In this document: in pieces, positions 29,468 to 41,145 of the stretch
Position numbering within the stretch: the stretch's first letter is position 1
Layout: every line of letters starts with the position of its first letter
Source of the DNA: Hyphomicrobiales bacterium
GTDB taxonomy: Bacteria; Pseudomonadota; Alphaproteobacteria; Rhizobiales; Rhizobiaceae
Direction: 5' to 3'
Assembly (NCBI GenBank): GCA_900473915.1
Contig: UCNG01000007.1
Location: forward strand, 58,252-122,251
DNA: 64,000 nt
Notes under the pieces: model-generated
What the model saw: the letters and a program-made list of their open reading frames with translations, nothing else
What the model was told of the DNA's origin: nothing
Database searches by the model: none
Translations under genes and position numbers: made by a program

Positions 29468-29710
29468 GGTTTCCTCTTGATAATTCATCTGTAAGGCGAG
29501 AATTGCCAGCGCTCCATCTAACCCAGCCGACCCCATCTGTCACGGCCTTTGGCCCGGATTCCGACAGGTAAAGCTTCGTTCAATCATCCCACAGGGGATT
29601 TCACCCTTCATTTACCCTGCTTCGTGACCGACTATTAGAAAGATATTGATAGGAGCGGATACAACTTTCCATTTCATACGCTGCAGATACAACCGCCGGC
29701 GGGGGCAAAA

Positions 29711-31603
29711 TTGAAAAACTGGTTTGTTAAATTCGGCAGGCTTTCGCTGCTTGCCTTTCGCCGTCTGCCTCATTCAATGCGCCAGCGTTTCATCGAGGAT
29801 GAACGCGGTAATTTTGCGATGATGACAGCCTTGGTGCTGGTACCCCTGCTTCTCGCTGGCATGGTCGCGGTTGACACCGCCAATCTCATGCGCGTGCGCA
29901 ACAATGTACAGGCTTCGCTTGATGCTGCTGCTTTGGCTGTGGGTAAGAGGTTCTCCACCGGAGCCTCCCAATCCGATATGCAGGCATATGGAGCACGGGT
30001 CTTCGGCGCGAACCTTACGGCCATAAACGTTGATGCGGTGCAGTTTCAGGTCAGTTTTCCAGAAGGAGCGCAAGCAAACCAGCAAGTACGGGCAACTGCC
30101 AACTTCACATATCAGTCCCTTTTCGGGGTCATAGCGTCTCGCCTGCTTGGTTCAGACCGAAATGACTGGGATGATAAAAAATACGCGATGCAATCAGCCG
30201 TAAGACTTAAGAACACGGTCGAAGTTGCGCTTGTCCTCGATAACTCCAAGTCAATGGATGAAACGAGAAGCGGATCATCAAAAAAACGCATCGATCTTCT
30301 AAAGGAAGCCGCCTCGCAACTTGTGGAAACGATGGCCTCGCAATCCGCACTCATAACCCATGTCGAAAAACCTGTGCAGTTTTCGCTGGTTCCTTTCGCC
30401 GGTTCTGTGAACGTCGGCCCGCAATATCTCAATGCGGCCTGGATGGACCCGGAAGGCAAGTCTTCTGTCAATCTTGAAAATTTCACCCTGCCCGTCACGA
30501 TCGACAGTACCCGCAAGATAGAAGAAAAGCCCGCAGGCAGCGGGCGATATTACAAAGTGGGAACCGGCTGGGGAGAACGCAACAACAAGCCTTTTTCGCG
30601 CGCGGAGCTTTATGCTGACCTTACACGGAGATCAAGCGAGCAGTGGCTCTCCTGGCAGGGGTGCGTCGAATCCCGGCCCGGCCCTTACGCGCTGGATGTA
30701 ACGCCGCCTTCTGACAGCAATCCGGATACGTTGTTTGTACCGATGTTCGGCCCGGCTGAGTATTACAACACCGACAGCAGGGGGAACGTCACTTCCACCG
30801 TTTTGAACAGCTGGTGGCAAGACGATACCTCCCTCGCCTACTCGCCCCGACAAAGCGACGTGAAAAAATATTACCTGCGCGATTCCCTCGACAAGATCTA
30901 CCGAGGCGGAAGATCGACAGACGGCGGTCCTAACTATAGCTGCACCACATCACCTCTCACGCCCTTGACTGACGTTACAACCGCACAAGGAATGAAAACA
31001 ATCCAAACCGCGATCAAGGCAATGGTGCCAGCCGGTGGCACGAATGTTCCTGAAGCCATGGCCTGGGGCTGGCGAACCATCGTTCAGGGTGCCCCGTTCA
31101 CAGAGGCCCGGGCTGCAACGGAACGAGGCAATGACAAGGTGGTGATCGTGCTCACCGATGGCGCCAATACTTATTATAAATATGACGGTTTGGCTGGCTC
31201 GGGGCCAGACCGTGCCGGAAACCTGTCTTATTACTCGGCACATGGCTATACCTCCCGTATAACCAAGAAATACAGCCAGAGCCGCCTCTTTCAGGAAAGC
31301 AGCGTTTCGGTTTCGCAAAACAACGCTACATACACCAAGGCTATGAACGCCCGTTTTGCAAAACTCTGCGACAACGCCAAATCCGCCAATATCATCGTCA
31401 TGACGGTCGCGCTTGATCTCAACGAAGCAAACAGCACAGAAAAGGCCCAGATCGACCTGCTGAAATCGTGCTCTTCAAACTCACGCGTGCGCATGGAAGG
31501 GGGAAAACCAGTCAAACTCTTCTGGAATTCGACCGGCGGCGAGCTGAGCGAAACCTTTCGTCAGATTGGCGACGAATTGTCCAATCTGCGTATCGTCAAT
31601 TGA
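29711..31603 (+). CDS. TadG-like pilus-assembly protein with von Willebrand A domain
   Basis: 630 residues from a TTG start preceded by GGGGG; an ATG 22 codons in is an alternative. Residues about 30-60 (DERGNFAMMTALVLVPLLLAG) are the TadE/TadG-type membrane segment, as in Flp pilus minor pilins. From about residue 170 a VWA domain carries a complete metal-ion-dependent adhesion site: DNSKS at 177-181, Thr444 in AGGTNVPEA and Asp483 in VLTDGAN. Most of the protein should be periplasmic or exported. No other tad genes are near, so it is an orphan. Upstream of it is an AT-richer ~240-base gap. Confidence 0.85.
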   Translation: MKNWFVKFGRLSLLAFRRLPHSMRQRFIEDERGNFAMMTALVLVPLLLAGMVAVDTANLMRVRNNVQASLDAAALAVGKRFSTGASQSDMQAYGARVFGANLTAINVDAVQFQVSFPEGAQANQQVRATANFTYQSLFGVIASRLLGSDRNDWDDKKYAMQSAVRLKNTVEVALVLDNSKSMDETRSGSSKKRIDLLKEAASQLVETMASQSALITHVEKPVQFSLVPFAGSVNVGPQYLNAAWMDPEGKSSVNLENFTLPVTIDSTRKIEEKPAGSGRYYKVGTGWGERNNKPFSRAELYADLTRRSSEQWLSWQGCVESRPGPYALDVTPPSDSNPDTLFVPMFGPAEYYNTDSRGNVTSTVLNSWWQDDTSLAYSPRQSDVKKYYLRDSLDKIYRGGRSTDGGPNYSCTTSPLTPLTDVTTAQGMKTIQTAIKAMVPAGGTNVPEAMAWGWRTIVQGAPFTEARAATERGNDKVVIVLTDGANTYYKYDGLAGSGPDRAGNLSYYSAHGYTSRITKKYSQSRLFQESSVSVSQNNATYTKAMNARFAKLCDNAKSANIIVMTVALDLNEANSTEKAQIDLLKSCSSNSRVRMEGGKPVKLFWNSTGGELSETFRQIGDELSNLRIVN

Positions 31604-31716
31604 TATCGGCAACGGCATCACCATATGCGGGTATCGGCTGCGCCTGCCCGATGGTGGTTCTGTGTTAAGTATGGTGCAAATTAACCATCATTCGCCTGTC
31701 AAATTCATCAGGCAAT

Positions 31717-31745
31717 CTTGACAAGATAAGGCACGGCTTCTATCT
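31717..31745 (+). promoter_or_regulatory. RpoH-like promoter of groESL
   Basis: CTTGAC at 31717-31722 is separated by 17 bases from CTATCT at 31740-31745. This resembles the alphaproteobacterial heat-shock sigma promoter (CTTGAC ... CNTATNT). It lies just upstream of the CIRCE element. Confidence 0.6.
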
Positions 31746-31755
31746 CAGAGCCACG

Positions 31756-31782
31756 TTAGCACTCTCACACGATGAGTGCTAA
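31756..31782. promoter_or_regulatory. CIRCE element, HrcA operator of groESL
   Basis: TTAGCACTC (31756-31764), nine spacer bases, GAGTGCTAA (31774-31782): a perfect match to the CIRCE inverted repeat. HrcA repressor binds it in related bacteria. It lies 62 bases before the groES ATG. Confidence 0.97.
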
Positions 31783-31844
31783 CAAGCGCGGATCGGTTCG
31801 ATCCGTTAACAGGGTTCAACGTCTATAACACCAAGGGTTATACC

Positions 31845-32141
31845 ATGGCTGATATCAAGTTCCGCCCGCTTCATGACCGCGTCGTCGTTCGTCGCGTTGA
31901 ATCGGAAGCCAAGACCGCTGGCGGCATCATCATCCCTGACACCGCCAAGGAAAAGCCGCAGGAAGGCGAAATCGTCGCTGTTGGCGCTGGCGCTCGTGAT
32001 GAAGCAGGCAAGCTGATCGCTCTGGAAGTCAAGGCTGGCGACAAGGTTCTGTTCGGCAAATGGTCGGGCACCGAAGTCAAGATCGGCGGCGAAGACCTGC
32101 TGATCATGAAGGAATCCGACATTTTGGGTATCGTTGGCTAA
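31845..32141 (+). CDS. groES: co-chaperonin GroES
   Basis: 98 residues from [10 protein letters not shown]; the frame is open to 31776, inside the CIRCE element, so the longer form is excluded. Heptameric lid of the GroEL folding chamber. The mobile loop ([12 protein letters not shown]) and the conserved LHDRVVVRR and [18 protein letters not shown] segments are present. AAGGG precedes the ATG. groEL follows after 78 bases. Regulation is visible: a CIRCE element and an RpoH-like promoter lie upstream. Confidence 0.98.
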   Translation: MADIKFRPLHDRVVVRRVESEAKTAGGIIIPDTAKEKPQEGEIVAVGAGARDEAGKLIALEVKAGDKVLFGKWSGTEVKIGGEDLLIMKESDILGIVG

Positions 32142-32189
32142 CCAAGCCTCGGGCGGTTTCGCTCTTACCTGAAAACCAATTCACCATAA

Positions 32190-33860
<1,671 letters not shown>

Positions 33861-33891
33861 GAAGTTCGAACGCCATTTTACTGAGAATGCG

Positions 33892-33925
33892 AGAAAGGCG
33901 GCCCTTGGGTCGCCTTTCTTTTTAC
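33892..33925 (+). terminator. groESL terminator
   Basis: AGAAAGGCG (33892-33900) and CGCCTTTCT (33911-33919) pair perfectly and are followed by TTTTTAC. Confidence 0.9.
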
Positions 33926-34103
33926 TTCACGTAACAGTTTGTGATTTATGAAAAATTTACTCTGCTTTCGCTTTACCGCAGGGAATTTCTTATTTTAGAA
34001 ACTTCTGATTGACTCTCTACCATCAATCATGGTCAATCCCGAGTGATAGCGAGATGGACTTCCTGTTTGCCCCCGCACCTTGGAAGTCCTGTCTCAGGCA
34101 ACA

Positions 34104-34131
34104 GGAAAGACAGGCCTCGGCTTGTCTTTCC
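34104..34131. repeat. strong 12-bp hairpin between groEL and the HxlR gene
   Basis: GGAAAGACAGGC (34104-34115) pairs with GCTTGTCTTTCC (34120-34131), one G-T pair allowed, around a CTCG loop. There is no T run on either strand, so it is not a plain terminator. It lies 25 bases beyond the stop codon of the left-running HxlR gene. Confidence 0.6.
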
Positions 34132-34155
34132 ACCTGCTCTCCTGAAAAGCCGGTT

Positions 34156-34551
34156 TTATTCTGCGGCGGAGATTCTCAACCCATCCGATGCGCGGGCGTC
34201 ATATCGAGCGCGAGCCATCATTACTTTTGCTTCATTGGCGATGGCCCACTCACCCAGTGCGCGCACCGGGCGCAAAAGGTCGCGCCCCATTTCCGTCAAT
34301 TCGTATTCGACCTTAGGCGGGATCGTCGGAAAGATCGTGCGCTTGACGAAGCCATCCCGTTCCAGATTGCGTAGCGTCGTCGTCAGCATTTTTTGAGAAA
34401 TGCCGTCCACGGTTCGGCGCAACTCGTTGAAACGCATGGGATGATTACCAAGATAACTCACCACAAGCACTGTCCATTTATCACCTACGCGAGACAGGAT
34501 CTCCGTTACTGTCCTGCATGCACTGGTTTCCTTGAAGTCACCGGGTTTCAA
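34156..34551 (-). CDS. HxlR family transcriptional regulator
   Basis: 131 residues. Winged helix-turn-helix of the HxlR/YodB class: VGDKWTVLVVSYLG, MRFNELRRTVDGISQKMLTTTLRNLE and the wing region PPKVEYELTEMGR. A Cys at residue 12 (TSACRTV) sits where YodB- and HypR-like members carry their redox-sensing Cys. The start is TTG with GGAGG seven bases before it. It is divergent from an FMN reductase gene with 81 bases between the starts, the classic arrangement of a quinone- or disulfide-stress regulator and its target. Confidence 0.9.
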   Translation of the reverse strand: MKPGDFKETSACRTVTEILSRVGDKWTVLVVSYLGNHPMRFNELRRTVDGISQKMLTTTLRNLERDGFVKRTIFPTIPPKVEYELTEMGRDLLRPVRALGEWAIANEAKVMMARARYDARASDGLRISAAE

Positions 34552-34613
34552 AAAAGTGCCTCCTTGTGCCGAAAATTAGTCACTTATATAGCGTCGGTTC
34601 CCAACGGTTACCA

Positions 34614-34623
34614 CTCAATTGAG
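34614..34623. promoter_or_regulatory. short palindrome in the HxlR/FMN-reductase divergent promoter
   Basis: CTCAATTGAG is a perfect 10-bp palindrome overlapping the ribosome-binding region of the FMN reductase gene. It is a candidate half of an HxlR operator in the 34552-34632 intergenic stretch; short enough to be chance. Confidence 0.3.
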
Positions 34624-34632
34624 GTACTATCC

Positions 34633-35193
34633 ATGTCTAAACTCAAAGTCGCTGTCATCATCGGTAGCACGCGCGAACAGCGTTTTGCCCCGGTCCCTGC
34701 CCAGTGGATTGCGAAGCTTGTTGCCGAACGGCCCGAAATGGACGTCGAAGTTCTTGACCTCGCCGACTATCCAATGGGGTTCTATGGCGACACCGCCACC
34801 ACGCCCGCTCAAGCGGAAACCGCCGACAAATGGAAAACGAAACTGCGCGGGTTCGACGCGTATATTCTTACGGCGGCTGAATATAACCATGCCCCCACCG
34901 CCGTCCTGAAGAACGCTATCGACTATGGTGAGTGGATACAAAAGCCAATGGCGTTCGTTGGCTATGGTGGTGTGGGCGGCGCCCGCGCTGTCGAGCAATT
35001 GCGGATGATCGCAGTGGAAATGTCTTCCATGTCCGTTAAAACAGGGGTCCATATCCTCTTCCCTGATTATCTCGCAGTCGTTAAGGGCGAAAATACTCTG
35101 GACGATTTCCCTCATCTGGCGGAAGCAGCCAAGAACATGCTGGATCAGCTGATCTGGTGGGGTAGAGCTCTCAAGTCCGCTCGCGCCGTATAA
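34633..35193 (+). CDS. NADPH-dependent FMN reductase family protein
   Basis: 186 residues from MSKLKVAVII; the frame is open upstream across the HxlR gene, but GAGG and family length fix the start. Flavodoxin-like fold with IIGSTREQRFAPVPAQW for FMN phosphate binding near residue 10-26, and AAEYNHAPTAVLKNAIDY, the typical loop of azoreductase/quinone reductase-like enzymes. Role: NAD(P)H-dependent reduction of FMN, quinones or azo compounds in the cytosol. Probably controlled by the divergent HxlR regulator. Confidence 0.9.
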   Translation: MSKLKVAVIIGSTREQRFAPVPAQWIAKLVAERPEMDVEVLDLADYPMGFYGDTATTPAQAETADKWKTKLRGFDAYILTAAEYNHAPTAVLKNAIDYGEWIQKPMAFVGYGGVGGARAVEQLRMIAVEMSSMSVKTGVHILFPDYLAVVKGENTLDDFPHLAEAAKNMLDQLIWWGRALKSARAV

Positions 35194-35285
35194 CGAAAAT
35201 GGCAAGCCGGACATCAGAATTCCGGCTTGCCGCTGGCATCGGGCGCCCTATGATTATCCGCAGCTATAACGGAGTGAATAGTCAT

Positions 35286-35543
35286 ATGCGCAAGGAACTT
35301 CCCATCGCGACAGCCCCGAAAGACGGCCGCAAGATAACAGTCGTCTGGACCGACGAAGACGACCAGCGCAACGAGTCGATTGCGCAATACCGAACCCTTG
35401 CTCAATTGCAGGCTGGCGGCGGGCAATGGGATGAAACAGATACAGGCTGGTGGACTTTCACCGACAGCAAGACACAACGCAAGATCGAACCAACTGCCTG
35501 GATTTCCGAGACGGACGATAGCGAACAAGAAGACGACGCTTGA
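35286..35543 (+). CDS. hypothetical protein, small acidic
   Basis: 85 residues from MRKELPIATA, with GGAG 12 bases upstream; the frame opens earlier at 35199 without a site. Acidic C-terminus (SETDDSEQEDDA). The PIATAPKDGRKI opening and the GQWDETDTGWWTF stretch resemble small conserved proteins of unknown function, some phage-linked. No membrane segment or signal. It stands alone between the FMN reductase and fumC genes. Confidence 0.65.
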   Translation: MRKELPIATAPKDGRKITVVWTDEDDQRNESIAQYRTLAQLQAGGGQWDETDTGWWTFTDSKTQRKIEPTAWISETDDSEQEDDA

Positions 35544-35704
35544 CGAAAAGTCCGGTCAATAAAAATTGACCTTTATAATCATATTTTATCAGTCTATCGG
35601 ATATTAGAAGTTTCACGGAGAAACATTGACCCGCTAAAGATTTGGCGGTGCTATATTCATTCTAAGAGGCTCGGTTCCGAGTCCAAGTTTGCCGGAGACA
35701 TGAA

Positions 35705-37096
35705 ATGACTGCTACGCGTACCGAAACAGACACTTTCGGCCCGATTGATGTTCACGCAGATCGTTACTGGGGCGCCCAGACGCAACGCTCGCTGCAAAAT
35801 TTCCGGATCGGAGGCGAGCGCATGCCGCTTCCGTTGGTTCATGCGCTGGGTGTCGTCAAGCGCGCGGCAGCAGAAACCAACATTGCTCTGGGAAAGCTCG
35901 ACCCTGTTCTCGGTCAGGTAATCGCGGTGGCGGCGTCCGAAGTCATCGAGGGCAAGCTGGACGATCACTTCCCATTGGTCGTCTGGCAGACCGGTTCGGG
36001 AACGCAGTCCAACATGAATGCCAATGAGGTCATTTCAAACCGGGCTATCGAGCTTCTCGGTGGTGAAATGGGATCCAAGAAACCGGTCCACCCCAATGAC
36101 CATGTGAATATGAGCCAGTCATCGAATGACAGTTTTCCAACAGCCATTCACATTGCAACCGCCGTTGAAGCGGTAAATCGTCTTTATCCGGCGCTTGAGC
36201 ATCTAACGTCAGCCTTGAAAGTCAAGGAAGACGCTTTCAAGGACATTATCAAAATAGGCCGCACCCATACTCAGGATGCAACGCCGGTCACGCTCGGACA
36301 GGAATTTTCCGGTTATCGTGCAGCATTGGAATATGCGCGCCATCGGATCGAGCAATCGCTTGCAGACGTTTTTCTGCTTGCGCAAGGAGGAACCGCCGTT
36401 GGCACGGGATTGAACGCGCCGATCGGTTTCGATACGGGTTTTGCTGAAGCCGTGAGCGAAATTACAGGCCTGGCGTTCAAAACAGCGCCCAACAAATTCG
36501 AAGCGCTTGCCAGCCATGGCGCCATTCTCAACTTCCACGGAAGCCTGAATGCCTTGGCGGCAGACCTTTTCAAGATTGCCAATGACATCCGTTTCCTGGG
36601 TTCCGGTCCCCGCTCCGGCCTAGGGGAACTATCATTGCCGGAAAACGAACCGGGTTCCTCCATTATGCCGGGCAAGGTCAATCCAACCCAGGCTGAAGCG
36701 TTGACGATGGTGGCAACCCAGGTCTTCGGCAACCAGACGACCGTAACCGCCGCGGCCAGTCAGGGCCATTTTGAGCTTAACGTGTTCAAGCCAGTTATTG
36801 CATATAATGTCCTGCAATCGATCCGCATCCTTAGCGATGCCATGGTGTCATTTGCCGATCATTGTGTTGAGGGAATCGAACCGAACTTGAACCGCATCAA
36901 GGAATTGCTGGATCGCTCGTTGATGCTCGTAACCGCATTGGCCCCAGCCATAGGCTATGACAATGCGGCCAAGATCGCCAAGACAGCCCATAAGAACGGC
37001 ACAACCTTGCGCGAAGAAGCTCTGGCGAGCGGGCTCGTATCCGAAGAAAACTACGATCGGCTGGTTCGCGCAGAGAGAATGATTGCGCCTGAGTGA
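35705..37096 (+). CDS. fumC: fumarate hydratase, class II
   Basis: 463 residues. Iron-independent fumarase of the citric acid cycle, converting fumarate to malate. The aspartase/fumarase signature [11 protein letters not shown] lies near residue 317-327 and the [10 protein letters not shown] and [14 protein letters not shown] motifs complete the tetramer-shared active site. GGAG lies nine bases before the ATG. Being free of an Fe-S cluster, it stays active under oxidative stress. Single gene. Confidence 0.97.
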   Translation: MTATRTETDTFGPIDVHADRYWGAQTQRSLQNFRIGGERMPLPLVHALGVVKRAAAETNIALGKLDPVLGQVIAVAASEVIEGKLDDHFPLVVWQTGSGTQSNMNANEVISNRAIELLGGEMGSKKPVHPNDHVNMSQSSNDSFPTAIHIATAVEAVNRLYPALEHLTSALKVKEDAFKDIIKIGRTHTQDATPVTLGQEFSGYRAALEYARHRIEQSLADVFLLAQGGTAVGTGLNAPIGFDTGFAEAVSEITGLAFKTAPNKFEALASHGAILNFHGSLNALAADLFKIANDIRFLGSGPRSGLGELSLPENEPGSSIMPGKVNPTQAEALTMVATQVFGNQTTVTAAASQGHFELNVFKPVIAYNVLQSIRILSDAMVSFADHCVEGIEPNLNRIKELLDRSLMLVTALAPAIGYDNAAKIAKTAHKNGTTLREEALASGLVSEENYDRLVRAERMIAPE

Positions 37097-37196
37097 ATTG
37101 GTATTCATACTGTAAACAAACTGTCGAGGATTAGACGGCTTTCCTTGACAGTCAACAATCGTTAATTGATGCCTCAGCTCAACAGGAGATAGCCCC

Positions 37197-37598
37197 ATGT
37201 CCACTATCACTCCGCAGACGAATGGCGTTGTAACGCTTATCGCCCGCATATTCCTATCGATTCTCTTCATTATTGCCGGCTACGGCAAGCTCACCGCCAT
37301 TTCTGGCACCGCAGGCTACTTCGCTGGCCTCGGCCTACCACTACCGACTGTCACCGCCGTGATCGTCGGCCTGGTTGAGTTGGTCGGCGGCCTTGCAATT
37401 CTCGTCGGTTTCCAGACCCGTATCGCAGCGGCCATTGTTGGCCTCTTCACCATCGGAGCAACTCTCGTTGCGCATATGGACTTCTCGCAGGCTATGAACG
37501 CCATGATGGCCCAGAAAAACCTGGCAATTGCCGGTGGCCTGTTCATTCTCGCCCTGCATGGCGCAGGTTCGCTGTCGGTCGATGCCAAGCGCAGCTGA
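37197..37598 (+). CDS. DoxX family membrane protein
   Basis: 133 residues with four membrane segments (about 9-30, 50-70, 74-94, 102-122). The RIFLSILFIIAGYGKLTA start and VELVGGLAILVGFQTR stretch are DoxX-like. Family members appear in oxidative-stress membrane complexes and in thiosulfate:quinone reductase (DoxD), but this single-gene form has no assigned activity. AGGAG precedes the ATG. A strong terminator follows. Confidence 0.9.
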   Translation: MSTITPQTNGVVTLIARIFLSILFIIAGYGKLTAISGTAGYFAGLGLPLPTVTAVIVGLVELVGGLAILVGFQTRIAAAIVGLFTIGATLVAHMDFSQAMNAMMAQKNLAIAGGLFILALHGAGSLSVDAKRS

Positions 37599-37618
37599 TA
37601 AAGGCACTACATGCGACG

Positions 37619-37651
37619 AAAAAGCCGCGCCTTCATCGGGCGCGGCTTTTT
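37619..37651. terminator. bidirectional terminator between doxX-like gene and hisG
   Basis: A perfect 13-bp stem, AAAAAGCCGCGCC (37619-37631) and GGCGCGGCTTTTT (37639-37651), between two convergent genes; T or A runs lie on both sides. Confidence 0.9.
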
Positions 37652-37695
37652 CAATTGAGCGTATACGAACCGGCTCCATGCAAGGCTAATTGCTA

Positions 37696-38391
37696 TCAGC
37701 GCCCTAACCCTTGGCGAATACGCGATGCTACCTCCGCCACGCGCGCATTGCCGTGGCTTCGTCGCGCCGAAACAAGACAGGCCTGCGAGCGCAAAATAAC
37801 GCCGTCTTCCAGAACCTTGAGACGGTTGGCGCGCAAGGTGGACCCCGTAGAAGTTATATCCACGATCATGTCGGCGGAACCTGCCGCCGGTGCACCTTCG
37901 GTCGCACCGAGGCTTTCCACGATGCGATAGACCTGAATACCGTGTTTCTGCGAAAAGAACTGCTGAGTCAGACGCCAGTATTTTGTGGCGATGCGAAGGC
38001 GACGGCCATGACGCTGGCGAAAATCTGCAGCCACATCGTCCAGATCTGCCATGCTGGTCACATCACGCCAGACTTCAGGGACAGCCACCACCACGTCAGC
38101 GTGACCAAAACCAAGCTCAGCTTCAATAGCCACACGTTCTTCCGAATGTGCCAATGTCTCGCGAACGAGGTCTTCACCTGTAACGCCCAGATCGACGCTG
38201 CCGTACCCAAGCTCGCGCGCAATTTCCGAAGCAGAAAGAAACAGGATATCCAGATCATCCTCACCTTCGACGCGCGCACGGTAATTGCGCGAGTCATCCG
38301 GCAGAACGACTGTGTAACCTGCATTTTTGAGCACAGCGAGCGTCTGCTCCTTCAACCGCCCCTTGGATGGTAATGCGAGTGTCACGCTCAT
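37696..38391 (-). CDS. hisG: ATP phosphoribosyltransferase, short form
   Basis: 231 residues, the short HisG form that lacks the C-terminal regulatory domain and needs HisZ. It joins ATP and PRPP in the first step of histidine synthesis. Starts [13 protein letters not shown]; contains [12 protein letters not shown] and the PRPP-binding [22 protein letters not shown] segment. Its ATG overlaps the hisZ stop by four bases, giving matched production with its regulatory partner. Confidence 0.96.
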   Translation of the reverse strand: MSVTLALPSKGRLKEQTLAVLKNAGYTVVLPDDSRNYRARVEGEDDLDILFLSASEIARELGYGSVDLGVTGEDLVRETLAHSEERVAIEAELGFGHADVVVAVPEVWRDVTSMADLDDVAADFRQRHGRRLRIATKYWRLTQQFFSQKHGIQVYRIVESLGATEGAPAAGSADMIVDITSTGSTLRANRLKVLEDGVILRSQACLVSARRSHGNARVAEVASRIRQGLGR

Positions 38392-39530
38392 TTTTTCTCT
38401 CCCGCCAGCATCTGCAACCGGTCGAGCCAGATGGAAAAGCCAACGCCGGGGATATTTTCCGAAGCGCCAAGCATAGTCAGAAGCCGGTCATAGCGGCCGC
38501 CGCCCGCAAGAATGCCATCTTTCTCGATGCCCGCAGCCCGGATTTCGTAAACGAGACCGGTATAGTAATCGAGCGGACGCCCGAAGGATGCATCGTAGAT
38601 GATGTCGTTGGTGGCAATACCCGCATTCGCGATGGCTTCACTGCGTGCTTCGAATTTCTGCAGCACCGCAGCAAGATCAAGAGCGTTTTCCGCTGCAAAT
38701 GCCCGCAGGGTAACGGTCGCGGAATCAAGCGAAACGCGCATTTCAAGAAACTGCTTCAGAAGATCGAGCGCCGCGGCAGGGAAGCGCGTGGCCGCCAGAT
38801 CTTCCTTTTCGATCAGTCGGCGAGCGATTTCAGCCGGCGAACGTCCGGCGCCGGGCGACATGCCGGCTTCAAGCATTTCCGCTTCCAGCATCCGCGCAAG
38901 TCCGGTTTCGTCACCTTCTGCGACCAGCACTGCGAGCGTTTCCGGCAACGGATCACGCCGCTGGTCTCCCGTCAATTCAGCGAGCACCTGTTCCATCGAA
39001 CTGGCGTCGCCGAAAGAACGGAGAATCTTCTTGCGCCAGCCCTGCGGGAGCCCCAGCGCTTTCAGCATGCCTGCGAAAACAGACTGATCGCCCAACACGA
39101 TCTGAAGTTCAGCCTGGGGAGCCGCAGCACGAACACAAGTCAGCGCATCAACGATTGAGCGTGCATCAGAGGCGGCTTCATCGGACGCGCCCAGATCCTC
39201 GATGCCCGCCTGCAAAAACTCAGCCGCGCCATCACGACGTTGACGAAAAACTTCGCCGAGATAGGCATAGCGCTTGGGCGTCGCGGCATTCAAAGCGATG
39301 TGATTACGGCAGACCGGAATGGTAAATTCTGGTCGCAGGCACAGGCTATCGCCGTTTTCGTTCTCGGTCAGGAAGATACGGCGACGCAAATCCTCGCCCG
39401 CCATATCCAGAAATGGATCAGCTGGCTGGATCAGCGGAATTTCGACAAGCTCCGCTTCGCGCGCATCAAGTTCTGCGCGAAGCGAGTTAAGAACCTCAGA
39501 CGAACGCGATCCAGTCATGGCTTCCGTCAC
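38388..39530 (-). CDS. hisZ: ATP phosphoribosyltransferase regulatory subunit
   Basis: 380 residues. A catalytically silent paralogue of histidyl-tRNA synthetase that forms a hetero-octamer with short HisG and confers histidine feedback. The class II synthetase fold shows as [26 protein letters not shown] (motif 2-like) and [12 protein letters not shown]. It overlaps hisS upstream and hisG downstream by four bases each, so the three genes form one tightly coupled operon starting with the true synthetase. Confidence 0.95.
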   Translation of the reverse strand: MTEAMTGSRSSEVLNSLRAELDAREAELVEIPLIQPADPFLDMAGEDLRRRIFLTENENGDSLCLRPEFTIPVCRNHIALNAATPKRYAYLGEVFRQRRDGAAEFLQAGIEDLGASDEAASDARSIVDALTCVRAAAPQAELQIVLGDQSVFAGMLKALGLPQGWRKKILRSFGDASSMEQVLAELTGDQRRDPLPETLAVLVAEGDETGLARMLEAEMLEAGMSPGAGRSPAEIARRLIEKEDLAATRFPAAALDLLKQFLEMRVSLDSATVTLRAFAAENALDLAAVLQKFEARSEAIANAGIATNDIIYDASFGRPLDYYTGLVYEIRAAGIEKDGILAGGGRYDRLLTMLGASENIPGVGFSIWLDRLQMLAGEKK

Positions 39531-41035
39531 TTCGACTGTTCTGCGCGGTCACGCGCCTGACTGCCGAGAATTTCGCGGACGGCATCGATCAGCCCATCTT
39601 CCTTGACGGTGATCTGCGCCGGACGGCTTTCGCGCCAGGTCACATTATCTTCGATCTCTGCCGAAAGACGCTTTCCCTCGACCAGATCCTTGATCTGCAC
39701 CTCACCAGCCTCGCGTTCCTGCGAACCCTGAATAATGACGCAAGGGGCCTCGCGGCGATCGGCATATTTCATCTGTGCCTTCATGCCGGAACCGCCAACA
39801 TACATTTCAGCGCGGATACCAGCCTGACGCAAATTGGAGACCATCTTCTGGTAGCGGCTGAGGCTTTCTGTATCCTTGTCCATGACCAACACGACAACAG
39901 GACCTACCGCATCGGAAACATCCAGTTTGCCGAGATTCTTCAGCGCGGTCATCAAGCGTGAAACACCGATGGAAAAGCCCGTCGCCGGAACCGGCTCGCC
40001 CCGGAAGCGCGACACAAGGCCATCGTAACGACCACCGCCGCCGACCGAACCGAACACGACCTTCTGACCGTCTTCATTGGTAACGTCGAACAGAAGTTCT
40101 GCCTCGAAAACCGGACCGGTGTAATATTCAAGACCGCGCACAACAGATGGATCGATCTTCACACGACCATCATATCCGCCTGCCGAAAACAGCGCCTGCA
40201 TGTCGGCAAGTTCGCTAACGCCTTCTTCGCCCTTGGCATTGCCTGCGACGACAGCGCGAAGATTGGCAATCGTATCGGCACCAGTTGCACCACCAGCGTC
40301 AGTGAAAGCCAACACTTTTTCAATCGCGGCATCGGCAAGTTCAGCACCCTTGGTGAAATCGCCGCTTTCGTCCAGACGGCCCTTGCCAAGCAGAAGACGA
40401 ACGCCTTCAGGACCGAACTTGTCGAGCTTATCGATAGCGCGCAGCACATTGAGGCGCTTCGCGGCATTGCCCTCGCCTTCCAGGCCAATTGCATCCAGCA
40501 CGCCGTCGAGAACCTTGCGGTTATTGACGCGAATTACATAATCCCCGCGCCGAATGCCGAGACGCTCCAGCGTGTCGGCCATCATCATGCACATTTCGGC
40601 ATCGGCAGACACGTTCGGCGCACCGACCGTGTCGGCGTCGAACTGCATGAACTGGCGGAAACGGCCCGGGCCGGGCTTCTCGTTGCGGAATACCCAGCCA
40701 TTGCGATAGCTGCGATAAGGCTTGGGCAGCGACTCAAAATTTTCAGCGACGTAACGCGCAAGCGGCGCGGTTAAATCATAGCGCAGCGACAGCCATTGGT
40801 CGTCATCGTCCAGAAACGAGAACACGCCTTCATTCGGGCGGTCCTGATCCGGCAGGAATTTTCCGAGCGCATCCGTATATTCGACCAGCGGCGTTTCCAC
40901 CGGCTCGAAGCCATAAAGGTCATAAACTTCACGGATGGTCGCCATCATTTTTTCGGCGGCGCGCAAATCATCCGGCACCCGATCGACAAACCCGCGCGGC
41001 AACCGCGCCTTCATCTTGTCCGCTTTATCGGCCAT
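39527..41035 (-). CDS. hisS: histidyl-tRNA synthetase
   Basis: 502 residues. Class II enzyme charging tRNA-His. Motif 2 appears as [23 protein letters not shown], with the histidine-binding [13 protein letters not shown] and [13 protein letters not shown] in motif 3 surroundings, and a C-terminal anticodon-binding domain. First gene of the hisS-hisZ-hisG operon. The presence of both this gene and hisZ explains the two synthetase-like proteins side by side. Confidence 0.96.
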   Translation of the reverse strand: MADKADKMKARLPRGFVDRVPDDLRAAEKMMATIREVYDLYGFEPVETPLVEYTDALGKFLPDQDRPNEGVFSFLDDDDQWLSLRYDLTAPLARYVAENFESLPKPYRSYRNGWVFRNEKPGPGRFRQFMQFDADTVGAPNVSADAEMCMMMADTLERLGIRRGDYVIRVNNRKVLDGVLDAIGLEGEGNAAKRLNVLRAIDKLDKFGPEGVRLLLGKGRLDESGDFTKGAELADAAIEKVLAFTDAGGATGADTIANLRAVVAGNAKGEEGVSELADMQALFSAGGYDGRVKIDPSVVRGLEYYTGPVFEAELLFDVTNEDGQKVVFGSVGGGGRYDGLVSRFRGEPVPATGFSIGVSRLMTALKNLGKLDVSDAVGPVVVLVMDKDTESLSRYQKMVSNLRQAGIRAEMYVGGSGMKAQMKYADRREAPCVIIQGSQEREAGEVQIKDLVEGKRLSAEIEDNVTWRESRPAQITVKEDGLIDAVREILGSQARDRAEQSK

Positions 41036-41145
41036 TTTTCCTGCCTGATCGCTGATTTGTACATATTGCCGATTGGAACCGGCATCAATTGTGTTGCCGG
41101 TTTCCTAACCGATCAAGTCCGTTGCGGCAAGTGCAGGGAATGTGT

